From Clostridiales bacterium (GTDB lineage: Bacteria; Bacillota; Clostridia; Christensenellales; Aristaeellaceae), in NCBI GenBank assembly GCA_004555535.1, contig SFHU01000027.1, positions 1-28,130 of the forward strand: DNA of 28,130 bases. Reading direction: 5' to 3'. The notes under the pieces are model-generated. The model worked only from the letters and a program-made list of their open reading frames with translations. It was not told the DNA's origin and did not search any database. Position numbers and translations under genes: made by a program. Numbering within the stretch: position 1 is the first letter of the stretch; every line of letters starts with the position of its first letter. Positions 13,449-20,571 of this stretch are shown one piece after another.

Positions 13449-14762
13449 TTGGAATCTGTCAGAACTATGAATTCCTCCATGCCGCAGGCTATGCCGGAGG
13501 ATGATCAGATCGGGCTGTACAAGCCTAAGCCGCTGGGATATTACAATGAGGAATACGGGACAAGCAACCCGGTCGTGCCCAAAATGCTCAAGGCGGGCCT
13601 GCTCAACAGCGGCTCGGGTGTGCTGGAGGTGCAGCCGGGCGGATATGGCTTCCTGCGCGCGCACAACTGCTCGCCGGGGCCGGAGGATATCTACGTCTCC
13701 ATCGCGCAGATCCGCCGCTTTTCGCTTCGCAACGGCGATTTGATCGTGGGCAAAACGCGCCCCAAGCGGCTTGGCGACCGCTACAACGCGCTCATGTACA
13801 TCGAATCCATCAACGGAGACAACCCCGAGACGGCGCGCCTGCGCCGCCCGTTTGACTCGCTGACGCCGATTCATCCGAACCGGCGGCTGACACTGGAGAG
13901 CGCGGAGGGGGACAACGACCCGGCGATGCGCCTGCTCGACTTCATCGCGCCCATCGGCCTGGGACAGCGGACGCTGATCGTCGCGCCGCCCAAGGCTGGA
14001 AAGACCGTGCTGCTCAAGAAGATCGCCCAGGCCATCGAGCGAAGCCATCCGGACATCGAGCTGATGGTGCTGCTCATTGACGAGCGCCCGGAGGAGGTCA
14101 CGGAGCTGCGCAGGAGCGTCAAGGCGGACGTGATCGATTCGACCTTCGACGCGCCGCAGGAAAACCACGTCCGCGTGGCCGACATGGTCTACGAGCGCGC
14201 GCAGCGGCTGGTGGAGCAGGGGAAGGACGTCGTCGTGCTCATGGACAGCCTCACCCGGCTGGCCCGCGCCTGCAACGCGCTCGCGCCCGGCGGACGGGCG
14301 ATGAGCGGCGGCCTGGCGCCGGGCGTGCTGCAGCGGCCCAAGCGCTTCTTCGGCGCGGCGCGCAACATCGAGGAGGGCGGCAGCCTGACGATCATCGCGA
14401 CCGTGCTCGTGGAGACGGGCAGCCGGATGGACGACGTTATCTTCGAGGAATTCAAGGGAACCGGCAATTCGGAAATCCGCCTGGACCGCTCGCTCAGCGA
14501 GGCGAGAATCTTCCCGGCGATCGACCTGACGCGCTCCGGCACAAGGCACGAGGAGCTGCTGCTCACGCCCGCGGAGCGCGAGGGCGTGAGCGCCGTGCGC
14601 AGCATGCTCGCCCAGGGGCACACCCGCGAGGCGACCGCACAGCTGCTTTCCATGCTGGAAAAGACGCAGAGCAACAAAGAATTTTTTAGAAAATTGCAGG
14701 AATGGCTTGCAATTTATGAAAAAGAAGGGTATACTATACGAAGTCTCCGCTCAAGCGTATGA
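13449..14762 (+). CDS. rho: Transcription termination factor Rho
   Basis: Rho is a hexameric ATP-dependent RNA translocase that ends transcripts. The 437-residue protein has a short charged N terminus and the cold-shock-like primary RNA-binding domain (about residues 50-125) with RNP-type GGYGFLRAHN. The ATPase domain has Walker A APPKAGKTVLLKK (Lys185), LLIDERPEEVTEL and VVVLMDSLTRLARA (Walker B). The Q- and R-loop regions (ALAPGGRAMSGGLAPG) complete it. There is no large insertion domain of the kind found in some GC-rich bacteria. The start is TTG at 13449, 10 nt after GGGAGGAG. The ATG at 13467 is 28 nt from that site and less likely. It is followed by rpmE, as in many Bacillota. The 138-bp gap upstream holds no clear promoter. 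Confidence 0.96.
   Translation: MESVRTMNSSMPQAMPEDDQIGLYKPKPLGYYNEEYGTSNPVVPKMLKAGLLNSGSGVLEVQPGGYGFLRAHNCSPGPEDIYVSIAQIRRFSLRNGDLIVGKTRPKRLGDRYNALMYIESINGDNPETARLRRPFDSLTPIHPNRRLTLESAEGDNDPAMRLLDFIAPIGLGQRTLIVAPPKAGKTVLLKKIAQAIERSHPDIELMVLLIDERPEEVTELRRSVKADVIDSTFDAPQENHVRVADMVYERAQRLVEQGKDVVVLMDSLTRLARACNALAPGGRAMSGGLAPGVLQRPKRFFGAARNIEEGGSLTIIATVLVETGSRMDDVIFEEFKGTGNSEIRLDRSLSEARIFPAIDLTRSGTRHEELLLTPAEREGVSAVRSMLAQGHTREATAQLLSMLEKTQSNKEFFRKLQEWLAIYEKEGYTIRSLRSSV
14707..14735 (+). promoter_or_regulatory. Promoter of rpmE inside the 3' end of rho
   Basis: TTGCAA (14707-14712) and TATACT (14730-14735) are 17 bp apart. They lie in an unusually AT-rich stretch that codes for the last 20 or so residues of Rho. 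Transcription would begin near 14742, giving rpmE an independent message with a leader of about 78 nt. Confidence 0.7.
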
Positions 14763-14819
14763 GAAGACGCCTGTCTATGTCTTTCATGCGATAGTATCGC
14801 GGCGAAAGAGGTGAAAATC

Positions 14820-15017
14820 ATGAAGGAAGGCATCCATCCGAAGTATCAGAAGGCTACCGTGACCTGCGTTTGCGGCAATACCTTCGAGACGGGTTCCACC
14901 AAGAAGGAGCTGCGCGTTGAAATCTGCTCCAAGTGCCACCCGTTCTTCACCGGCAAGCAGAAGCTGGTTGACGCCGGCGGACGCGTCGATCGCTTCAAGA
15001 AGCGCTACGGCATGTAA
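14820..15017 (+). CDS. rpmE: 50S ribosomal protein bL31 (zinc-binding form)
   Basis: The 65-residue protein MKEGIHPKYQKATVTCVCGN is bL31. It keeps the cysteines of the zinc-binding C+ form (CVCG near residues 16-19 and CSKCHPF near 37-43), so it can serve as a zinc store replaced by a C- paralogue under zinc starvation; no paralogue is in this window. The ATG at 14820 follows AAAGAGGTG. A GTG at 14811 overlaps that site and is not favoured. It lies 57 bp after rho, but a strong promoter inside rho suggests separate high expression, and a strong terminator follows. Confidence 0.97.
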   Translation: MKEGIHPKYQKATVTCVCGNTFETGSTKKELRVEICSKCHPFFTGKQKLVDAGGRVDRFKKRYGM

Positions 15018-15031
15018 TCAATGGCAAAGCG

Positions 15032-15059
15032 AGACGGCTCTTCGGAGCCGTCTTTTTTT
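15032..15059 (+). terminator. Intrinsic terminator of rpmE
   Basis: AGACGGCTC (15032-15040) pairs with GAGCCGTCT (15045-15053) around the stable TTCG tetraloop, followed by a run of seven T residues. It is the strongest terminator in the window. Confidence 0.95.
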
Positions 15060-15150
15060 GCTGAACGGGAAAAAGGCCCTGCCATCGGCTTTTCAGGCGA
15101 AGTGCAGGAAGATGCCGGAGCGGGCTTCTTAGCGGAAATTCTGGAGTGGG

Positions 15151-15179
15151 CAAATATATCGGCTAAAACGACAAATATA
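15151..15179 (+). promoter_or_regulatory. Direct repeats CAAATATA upstream of the xre promoter
   Basis: The 8-bp word CAAATATA occurs at 15151-15158 and again at 15172-15179, exactly 21 bp apart (two helical turns). The second copy ends one base before the -35 box of the XRE gene. Same-face spacing next to a promoter suggests binding sites for a regulator, possibly the XRE protein itself. That assignment is inference. Confidence 0.45.
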
Positions 15180-15180
15180 G

Positions 15181-15210
15181 TTGACAAAAAGTCCCCTTCT
15201 GCCGTATACT
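15181..15210 (+). promoter_or_regulatory. Sigma-A promoter of the xre-membrane protein pair
   Basis: A perfect TTGACA (15181-15186) and TATACT (15205-15210) are 18 bp apart, about 29 nt upstream of the TTG start codon. Confidence 0.8.
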
Positions 15211-15238
15211 GTTCCATGCAGGAGAGGAGGGAACCCGC

Positions 15239-15445
15239 TTGAAAAACCTACGGATGAAGGCAGCGCGCGTGGGCTGCGACCTGTCCCAGGAGGATTTGGC
15301 GCAGCGCGTGGGCGTGACGCGGCAGACCATCGGCATGATCGAGGCGGGCCGCTTCAATCCCTCGCTCGCGCTGTGCGTGGCGATCTGCCGGGCGCTGGGA
15401 AAGACGCTCGACGACCTGTTCTGGGAGGAGGAAGACGGGGCATGA
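15239..15445 (+). CDS. Small XRE-family transcriptional regulator
   Basis: A 68-residue protein that is essentially one Cro/CI-type helix-turn-helix. SQEDLAQRVGVTRQTIGMIE (about residues 16-35) spans the turn and recognition helix, followed by a five-helix-type tail PSLALCVAICRALGKTLDDLFW. This single-domain YozG-like form usually acts as a local repressor. The start is TTG at 15239, 7 nt after AGGAGGG; an internal ATG at about 15254 lacks such a site. The next gene overlaps its stop by four bases (ATGA), so the two are translationally coupled. In Bacillota, small XRE regulators paired with a membrane protein are common, and the membrane partner may modulate the regulator or be its target. 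Confidence 0.88.
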   Translation: MKNLRMKAARVGCDLSQEDLAQRVGVTRQTIGMIEAGRFNPSLALCVAICRALGKTLDDLFWEEEDGA

Positions 15446-15885
15446 AGCTCTATCTGAGGACGAAATCCGTCCTGGACGAGCGGGAGACGCTTGAAATGTA
15501 CCGCATCGAGCACCGCGGTCTGTGGGGCATGTATACGCTGCTGTGCGCGAGCGTGGTGGCGCAGCTCCTCTTTGGCGCCGACGCGGCGCAGCTGGCGGGC
15601 GAGGTCTTCGTCATTGCGGTCACCAGCGTGGCGCTGATCGTCGCCTATGCCCGCCGCGGCATCTGGGACGCGCATGCGCGTCCGAGCGCCAGGGGCAACG
15701 CCGTCTATTCGGCGCTTTCCTCACTGGGCGTCGCGGTCATCGTGCTGGGGCGCAGGGGCAGCCTGGCCTGGGCCGTGGGCGCGGGCGCGGCGATGTTCGC
15801 GCTGTGCTTTTTGCTGCTCACGCTGCTGATGGCGTATGTGCAGCGGAGGCAGGAGAAGGAGAGCCGCGAGCTTGAAGACGACTGA
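15442..15885 (+). CDS. Four-helix membrane protein paired with the XRE regulator (DUF6773-like)
   Basis: A 147-residue protein with no recognisable catalytic motif. After a charged cytosolic N terminus (MKLYLRTKSVLDERETLEMYRIEHRG), four hydrophobic segments are visible at about residues 27-45, 52-70, 90-104 and 107-135. An acidic/basic tail RRQEKESRELEDD ends it. Such proteins recur beside small XRE regulators in Clostridia; resemblance to DUF6773 is by layout and context, not by a search. The ATG at 15442 overlaps the regulator stop (ATGA), and the ribosome binding site GGAGGAGGAAG lies inside the regulator gene. Function is unknown; sensing of membrane state or a small stress-responsive membrane factor is speculation. 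Confidence 0.75.
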   Translation: MKLYLRTKSVLDERETLEMYRIEHRGLWGMYTLLCASVVAQLLFGADAAQLAGEVFVIAVTSVALIVAYARRGIWDAHARPSARGNAVYSALSSLGVAVIVLGRRGSLAWAVGAGAAMFALCFLLLTLLMAYVQRRQEKESRELEDD

Positions 15886-15940
15886 AGCAGCAGATACTGT
15901 TTTGTCAATCCGAAGCATTCAAAAGGAGAAGGAGTAACCC

Positions 15941-17044
15941 ATGAGCCAGAAGAATGAAAGCAAGTACAAGGACATCGGCGGTCAGGCGGTCATGGAGGGC
16001 GTCATGATGCAGAGCCCGGCCAATGAATCGATCGCCATCGCCGTGCGCCGCCCGAGCGGGCGGATCGTCGTCACCTGCAGCAAGAACACGCCGCTCTCCC
16101 GGAAGCATCCGTGGATGGGCTGGCCGGTCATCCGCGGCTGCGTGAACCTGGTCGTCATGCTCAAGATGGGCATGGAGACGCTGGACAAGAGCACGCAGAT
16201 GCTGGGCATCATGGAGGAGGAGCCGACCAAGTTTGAAAAATGGCTCGCCGAAAAGCTCGGCGCGAAGCTCGACAAGGTCGTCATGGCGGTCGCGATGGTG
16301 CTGGCGCTGTGCCTGAGCCTGCTGCTGTTTGTCGCGCTGCCCTCTGGCGTGGCAACGCTGGCGGGCCATCTGACGGACAGCCGCCTGCTGATCAACCTGG
16401 TGGCGGGCTGCACGCGCATCGCGATCCTGATCCTCTACATGTGGGCCATCGCCTTCATGCCGGACATCAGGCGCGTGTTCATGTACCACGGCGCGGAGCA
16501 CAAGACGGTCTACTGCAACGAGGCCGGCCTGCCGCTGACGCCCGAAAACGCGAAGAAGTTTTCCCGGCTGCATCCGCGCTGCGGCACGGCGTTCCTGTTC
16601 CTGGTGATGTTCATCTCCATCCTCATCGGCGCGGTCGCCGATCAGGTGATCTTCCTGCTCTTTGGCATTGAGAAGCTGAGCTTCCTGGCCCGCTTTGGCC
16701 GCAGCCTGCTGACGCTGCCCATCGTCACCGGCGTGTCCTACGAGGTGCTCAAGGGGCTGGCCCATGCGGGCGACAGCCTGCTGGTGCGCATTCTGCGCTG
16801 GCCCGGCCTCAAGCTGCAGCTGCTGACGACCCGCGAGCCGGACGAGAAGATGCTCGAGGTTGCGATCGCCTCGATGAAGGCGGCGAAGGCCGGCGCGGAG
16901 CACTACAAGGAGAACCTCGATCCCGGCGTGTATGCCTACACCGGCGACGAGGAGAAGGAGCAGCTGGCGGAAAAGCAGGAGGCGGCTGACGCGGAGGCGG
17001 ACAAAGCGCCTGAGGATGAGGCGGCTTCCGGGGAAAACGCGTGA
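15941..17044 (+). CDS. YqhQ-like DUF1385 membrane protein
   Basis: A 367-residue membrane protein. It opens with the family signature DIGGQAVMEGVMMQSP (about residues 11-26), followed by a soluble part. Hydrophobic segments lie at roughly 110-135, 150-172, 208-235 and 245-262. Between them is the conserved motif YHGAEHKTVYCNE, whose two histidines and glutamates could bind a metal, an inference from the pattern only. The tail is rich in alanine and glutamate (EEKEQLAEKQEAADAEADK) and looks disordered. DUF1385 has no settled function. Its place directly before prmC and prfA is strongly conserved in Clostridia. The ATG at 15941 follows AAGGAGAAGGAG. Its stop overlaps the GTG start of prmC by four bases. 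Confidence 0.92.
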   Translation: MSQKNESKYKDIGGQAVMEGVMMQSPANESIAIAVRRPSGRIVVTCSKNTPLSRKHPWMGWPVIRGCVNLVVMLKMGMETLDKSTQMLGIMEEEPTKFEKWLAEKLGAKLDKVVMAVAMVLALCLSLLLFVALPSGVATLAGHLTDSRLLINLVAGCTRIAILILYMWAIAFMPDIRRVFMYHGAEHKTVYCNEAGLPLTPENAKKFSRLHPRCGTAFLFLVMFISILIGAVADQVIFLLFGIEKLSFLARFGRSLLTLPIVTGVSYEVLKGLAHAGDSLLVRILRWPGLKLQLLTTREPDEKMLEVAIASMKAAKAGAEHYKENLDPGVYAYTGDEEKEQLAEKQEAADAEADKAPEDEAASGENA

Positions 17045-17874
17045 CCATCCGGGGGGCGCTCCGGGCGGCGAAGGCAAGGCTGGAGGCCGCCGGTGTGCCG
17101 GAGGCGGGGCTTGACGCCGAGCTGCTGCTTGCCTTCGTGCTTGGGGAAGACAGGCTGAGGATGCGCCTTGACGGGCAGCGCGCGCTGCCGGAGACGGCGC
17201 TTGACCGCTATGAGGCGCTGGTCGTCCGGCGCGAGACGCGGGAGCCGCTGCAATACATCGAGGGCGAAGCGCCGTTCATGGGGCTGACCTTCACGGTCGC
17301 CCCGGGCGTCCTCATTCCCCGGCAGGACACGGAGATCCTCTGCGGGGAGGCGCTCTCCCGCCTCGGGCCGGGCATGCGCGTGCTGGACATCGGCACGGGC
17401 TCCGGCGCGCTGGCTGTATCGCTTGCAAGGCTCGGCGGCGCGCAGGTGACGGCGGTCGACGTGAGCGACGCGGCGCTTAGCATCGCGCGGGAAAATGCGC
17501 GCAAAAATGGAGTAGACGTGCGGTTTGTGAAGAGCGACTGCTTTGAGGCGCTCGCCGGGGAGCGGTTTGACATGATCGTCTCCAACCCGCCGTATATCGA
17601 CGCGCAGGAGATGGCGGAGCTGATGCCCGAGGTGCAAAGAGAACCGGAGCTTGCGCTCTTTGGCGGGCCGGACGGACTCGACTTTTACAGGCGTATCGCG
17701 GCACAGGCGCCGGCGCATCTCACGCGCGGCGGCTGGCTGCTCTTTGAAATCGGCTGGAAGCAGCGGGAGCCGGTCTGCGCGCTGATGCGCGCGCACGTCG
17801 GCGAGCCCTTTGCCTGCCGGGACTATGGCGGAAACTGGCGCGTCGTCGGCGCGCAGCTTCGCAACGACGATTGA
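17041..17874 (+). CDS. prmC: Release factor glutamine methyltransferase PrmC
   Basis: PrmC (HemK) methylates the glutamine of the GGQ motif in RF1 and RF2, which raises termination efficiency. The 277-residue protein has the N-terminal helical substrate-binding domain (about residues 1-80) with REPLQYIEG. The catalytic domain has the SAM motif LDIGTGSGALAVSLA and the glutamine-binding NPPY (residues 182-185, in VSNPPYID). The start is GTG at 17041, overlapping the yqhQ stop (GTGA), so it is translationally coupled and has no strong ribosome binding site of its own. Its substrate gene prfA begins 24 nt after the stop, which matches function to context. Confidence 0.95.
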   Translation: MTIRGALRAAKARLEAAGVPEAGLDAELLLAFVLGEDRLRMRLDGQRALPETALDRYEALVVRRETREPLQYIEGEAPFMGLTFTVAPGVLIPRQDTEILCGEALSRLGPGMRVLDIGTGSGALAVSLARLGGAQVTAVDVSDAALSIARENARKNGVDVRFVKSDCFEALAGERFDMIVSNPPYIDAQEMAELMPEVQREPELALFGGPDGLDFYRRIAAQAPAHLTRGGWLLFEIGWKQREPVCALMRAHVGEPFACRDYGGNWRVVGAQLRNDD

Positions 17875-17898
17875 ATCAGGAAAGCAGGGAGGAAGCGC

Positions 17899-18966
17899 AT
17901 GCTGGAGAGGCTTGACTGGGTGCATCCCCGACTGGAGGAGCTGGGCGCGCTCCTCTCCGATCCCGCCGTCGTGCAGGATCAGGAGAAGTGGCGCGCGCTG
18001 ATGCGCGAGCACAGCCAGCTGGAGCCGCTTGACCGGGCCGTCGCGCAGTGCAGCCGGCTGCTTTCCGAGCGGGAGGAGGCGCAGGCGCTGCTCGCGGACG
18101 CGGACATGGCACCCGTGGCCCGGGAGGAGCTTGCGCGCCTGGAGGATGAGATTCCCCGACTGGAGCGGGAGATTCAGCTCCTGCTGCTGCCGCGCGACCC
18201 GAACGCGGACCGCAGCGTCGTCATGGAGATTCGCGGCGGCGCGGGCGGGGAGGAGGCCGCGCTGTTCGGAACCATGCTGATGCGGATGTATACGCGCTAC
18301 GCGGAGCGCCATGGTTGGCGCGTCGAAATGATGGACGCGAACATGACGGAGCTGGGCGGCGTCAAGGAGGCCGTCTTCTCGATCATCGGCGAGGGCGCAT
18401 ACAGCCGTTTGCGCTACGAGAGCGGCGTGCACCGCGTGCAGCGGATTCCCGTGACGGAGAGCAACGGCAAGCGGCAGACCTCGACGGCGACGGTCGCCGT
18501 GCTGCCGGAGGCGGAGGAGGTCGATGTGAAGATCGACCCGAACGACCTGCGCATCGACGTCTACCGCGCGTCGGGCCACGGCGGCCAGTACATCAACAAG
18601 ACGGACAGCGCCGTGCGCATCACGCACCTGCCGACCGGGCTGGTCGTGACCTGCCAGGACGAAAAGAGTCAGCTCAAGAACAAGGAAAAGGCGATGCGCG
18701 TGCTGCGCGCGCGGCTGTATGAGCAGCTGCAGGGCGAGAAGGACGAGGCCTATGCCGCCGACAGGCGCGCTCAGGTCGGCACGGGCGACCGGAGCGAGCG
18801 CATCCGTACCTACAACTTCAACGAGGGCCGCGTGACCGATCACCGGCTGGGCAGGACGATCTACACCATCGACGCCTTTGTGGACGGCGACATGGACGAG
18901 ATCATCGACGCGCTGATCTTCGCGGATCAGCAGGAGCAGCTGCGCAGACTGGGCGCGCAGGCATAA
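17899..18966 (+). CDS. prfA: Peptide chain release factor 1
   Basis: RF1 reads UAA and UAG stop codons and triggers release of the finished protein. The 355-residue length is normal. The coiled N-terminal domain is followed by MEIRGGAGGEEAALF. The stop-codon tripeptide is P-V-T (residues 184-186), fitting the RF1 PxT pattern rather than RF2 SPF. The catalytic loop is GHGGQYINKTDSAVRITH, with the methylatable Gln230. RF1 is not interrupted by a frameshift, unlike many RF2 genes. The ATG at 17899 follows AGGGAGGAA. It lies between its modifying enzyme prmC and the tRNA-modification gene sua5, an order typical of Bacillota. Confidence 0.97.
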   Translation: MLERLDWVHPRLEELGALLSDPAVVQDQEKWRALMREHSQLEPLDRAVAQCSRLLSEREEAQALLADADMAPVAREELARLEDEIPRLEREIQLLLLPRDPNADRSVVMEIRGGAGGEEAALFGTMLMRMYTRYAERHGWRVEMMDANMTELGGVKEAVFSIIGEGAYSRLRYESGVHRVQRIPVTESNGKRQTSTATVAVLPEAEEVDVKIDPNDLRIDVYRASGHGGQYINKTDSAVRITHLPTGLVVTCQDEKSQLKNKEKAMRVLRARLYEQLQGEKDEAYAADRRAQVGTGDRSERIRTYNFNEGRVTDHRLGRTIYTIDAFVDGDMDEIIDALIFADQQEQLRRLGAQA

Positions 18967-18980
18967 AAGAAGGAATGCAG

Positions 18981-20012
18981 ATGAAGACAGAAGTCAAACC
19001 CATTACGGAGCAGAGCCTTGCGGAGGGCGGCGCGCTCATCCGCGCGGGCGAGCTGGTCGGCATGCCGACGGAGACGGTCTACGGCCTGGGCGGCAACGCG
19101 CTGAGCGCCGATGCCGCGCTGCGCATCTTTGAGGCCAAGGGACGCCCGGCGGACAATCCGCTGATCGTCCATGTCTCCTGCATGGAGGAGATTCCGCCGC
19201 TGGTGCGCGCGATCCCGAAGGCAGCGAAGCGGCTCATGGAAGCCTTCTGGCCGGGGCCGATGACGCTGATCCTGCCTAAGGCGGACTGCATCCCCAGTGA
19301 GGTCAGCGCGGGCCTGGACACGGTCGGCATCCGCCTGCCCTCGAGCGCTGCGGCGCGCGGGCTCATCCGTGCGGCGGGCGTGCCCATCGCCGCGCCCAGC
19401 GGCAACCGCAGCGGGCGGCCGAGCCCGACGACGGCGCAGCACATGCTCGAGGATATGGACGGGCGTATCCCGCTGATCCTCGACGACGGTCCCTGCGCGG
19501 TGGGAGTCGAATCGAGCGTCATCGACGCGACGGGCGAGACGCCCGTGATCCTGAGGCCGGGCGGCATCACGCCGGAGATGGTCGAGCAGGTGCTCGGGCG
19601 CGTGAGCGTGGACGAGCACGTCATGAGCCCGCTGCGCGAGGGAGAGATCGTCCGCTCGCCGGGCATGAAATACCGCCATTACGCGCCGAAGGCGAAGACG
19701 ATCATCTATGAAGGGGACGCTTCGCGCGTCGTCGCGGCGATCTGCCGCCAGTATGACGAGGCGGCCGCGGCGGGGGAGCGCGTGGCGATTCTCGGCTTTG
19801 ATGAGCACGACTTCGGCAACCGCACGCGCATCAGCCTGGGCAGCGCGAGCCGGCCGCAGGATGCCGCGGCACGGCTGTTTTCCGCGCTGCGCGAGCTCGA
19901 CGAGCGCGGGGAGACGATGGCGCTGTGCGAGGCGGTCGGCCTGTCGGGCATCGGGCTGGCGGTCATGAACCGCATGGGCCGCGCGGCGGCGTTTGACATT
20001 CGCCAGGTCTGA
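18981..20012 (+). CDS. L-threonylcarbamoyladenylate synthase Sua5
   Basis: Sua5/TsaC makes threonylcarbamoyl-AMP from threonine, bicarbonate and ATP, the first step of the universal t6A modification at position 37 of tRNAs reading ANN codons. The 343-residue protein is the long two-domain Sua5 form. The YrdC domain (about residues 1-200) contains PTETVYGLGGNA, KGRPADNPLIVH and APSGNRSGRPSPTTAQH. A linker with RSPGMKYRHYAP leads to the smaller C-terminal Sua5 domain. The ATG at 18981 is favoured because AGAAGG lies about 7 nt upstream; an ATG at 18975 would nearly touch that site. It begins 14 nt after prfA and is probably cotranscribed. Confidence 0.94.
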   Translation: MKTEVKPITEQSLAEGGALIRAGELVGMPTETVYGLGGNALSADAALRIFEAKGRPADNPLIVHVSCMEEIPPLVRAIPKAAKRLMEAFWPGPMTLILPKADCIPSEVSAGLDTVGIRLPSSAAARGLIRAAGVPIAAPSGNRSGRPSPTTAQHMLEDMDGRIPLILDDGPCAVGVESSVIDATGETPVILRPGGITPEMVEQVLGRVSVDEHVMSPLREGEIVRSPGMKYRHYAPKAKTIIYEGDASRVVAAICRQYDEAAAAGERVAILGFDEHDFGNRTRISLGSASRPQDAAARLFSALRELDERGETMALCEAVGLSGIGLAVMNRMGRAAAFDIRQV

Positions 20013-20046
20013 GCCGGGCCACGGCCCTTGAACGGGGGAAAATGCC

Positions 20047-20568
20047 TTGCTTTGCAGAAGCTTTGAGCCGGTTTTCGCGGCCGACGCCCATGTGCTGATC
20101 GTCGGCTCGATGCCCAGCGTCAAATCGCTCGAGGATGCGCAGTATTATGCGCATCCCCGCAATGCTTTTTGGCCGATAATGTTTGACATTTGGGGAGAAA
20201 TGCCCCATAATGATTATGAACGAAAAAAAGCCCTGATCGTCTCGCATCATCTCGCGCTTTGGGACGCCGCCGCCTGCTGCGAGCGGGAGGGCAGCCTGGA
20301 CAGCGCCATGCGCGGGGTGGTCTTCAACGACTTTGCGTCGCTGTACGCGCGCTGCCCGGGGATTGAAACCGTGCTGTGCAACGGAGCGACGGCGCATGCG
20401 CTGTTTCTCAAATCCGGCGCCGGGGCGGGCAAGCGTGTACTGCGCCTGCCCAGCACGAGCCCGGCCTATACCTTGCCCTATGCGCAAAAGCTGCGCGCCT
20501 GGAGGGACGCGCTGCTTGACGCCCTGGGCGGCCAGGAAAACAATGGTTCAGCGTCAAGGGAGGCATGA
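20047..20568 (+). CDS. DNA-deoxyinosine glycosylase (uracil-DNA glycosylase superfamily, family 6)
   Basis: A 173-residue member of the uracil-DNA glycosylase superfamily. It has the N-terminal active-site motif VLIVGSMPSVKSLED, the following YYAHPRNAFWPIMFDIWG (a hallmark of the hypoxanthine-DNA glycosylase group) and the late motif LPSTSPAYT. This family removes hypoxanthine formed by deamination of adenine in DNA, starting base-excision repair; exact specificity is inferred from motifs. The start appears to be TTG at 20047, with GGGGGA 7 nt upstream. The ATG at 20042 is in another frame. The gene lies between sua5 and pdp. A consensus-like promoter sits inside it at 20183-20211 in an AT-rich stretch. 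Confidence 0.88.
   Translation: MLCRSFEPVFAADAHVLIVGSMPSVKSLEDAQYYAHPRNAFWPIMFDIWGEMPHNDYERKKALIVSHHLALWDAAACCEREGSLDSAMRGVVFNDFASLYARCPGIETVLCNGATAHALFLKSGAGAGKRVLRLPSTSPAYTLPYAQKLRAWRDALLDALGGQENNGSASREA
20183..20211 (+). promoter_or_regulatory. Promoter-like site inside the glycosylase gene
   Basis: TTGACA (20183-20188) and CATAAT (20206-20211) are 17 bp apart, and the spacer holds the dyad TGGGG-N7-CCCCA. It lies about 360 bp upstream of pdp within an AT-rich part of the coding sequence, so it could start an internal transcript for pdp. It may also be chance from the encoded residues. Confidence 0.35.
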
Positions 20569-20571
20569 ACG

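Noticed and set aside
15021..15242. Plus-strand open frame after the rpmE stop
   Set aside because: It runs through the rpmE terminator and the xre promoter, has no ribosome binding site and shows no protein similarity.
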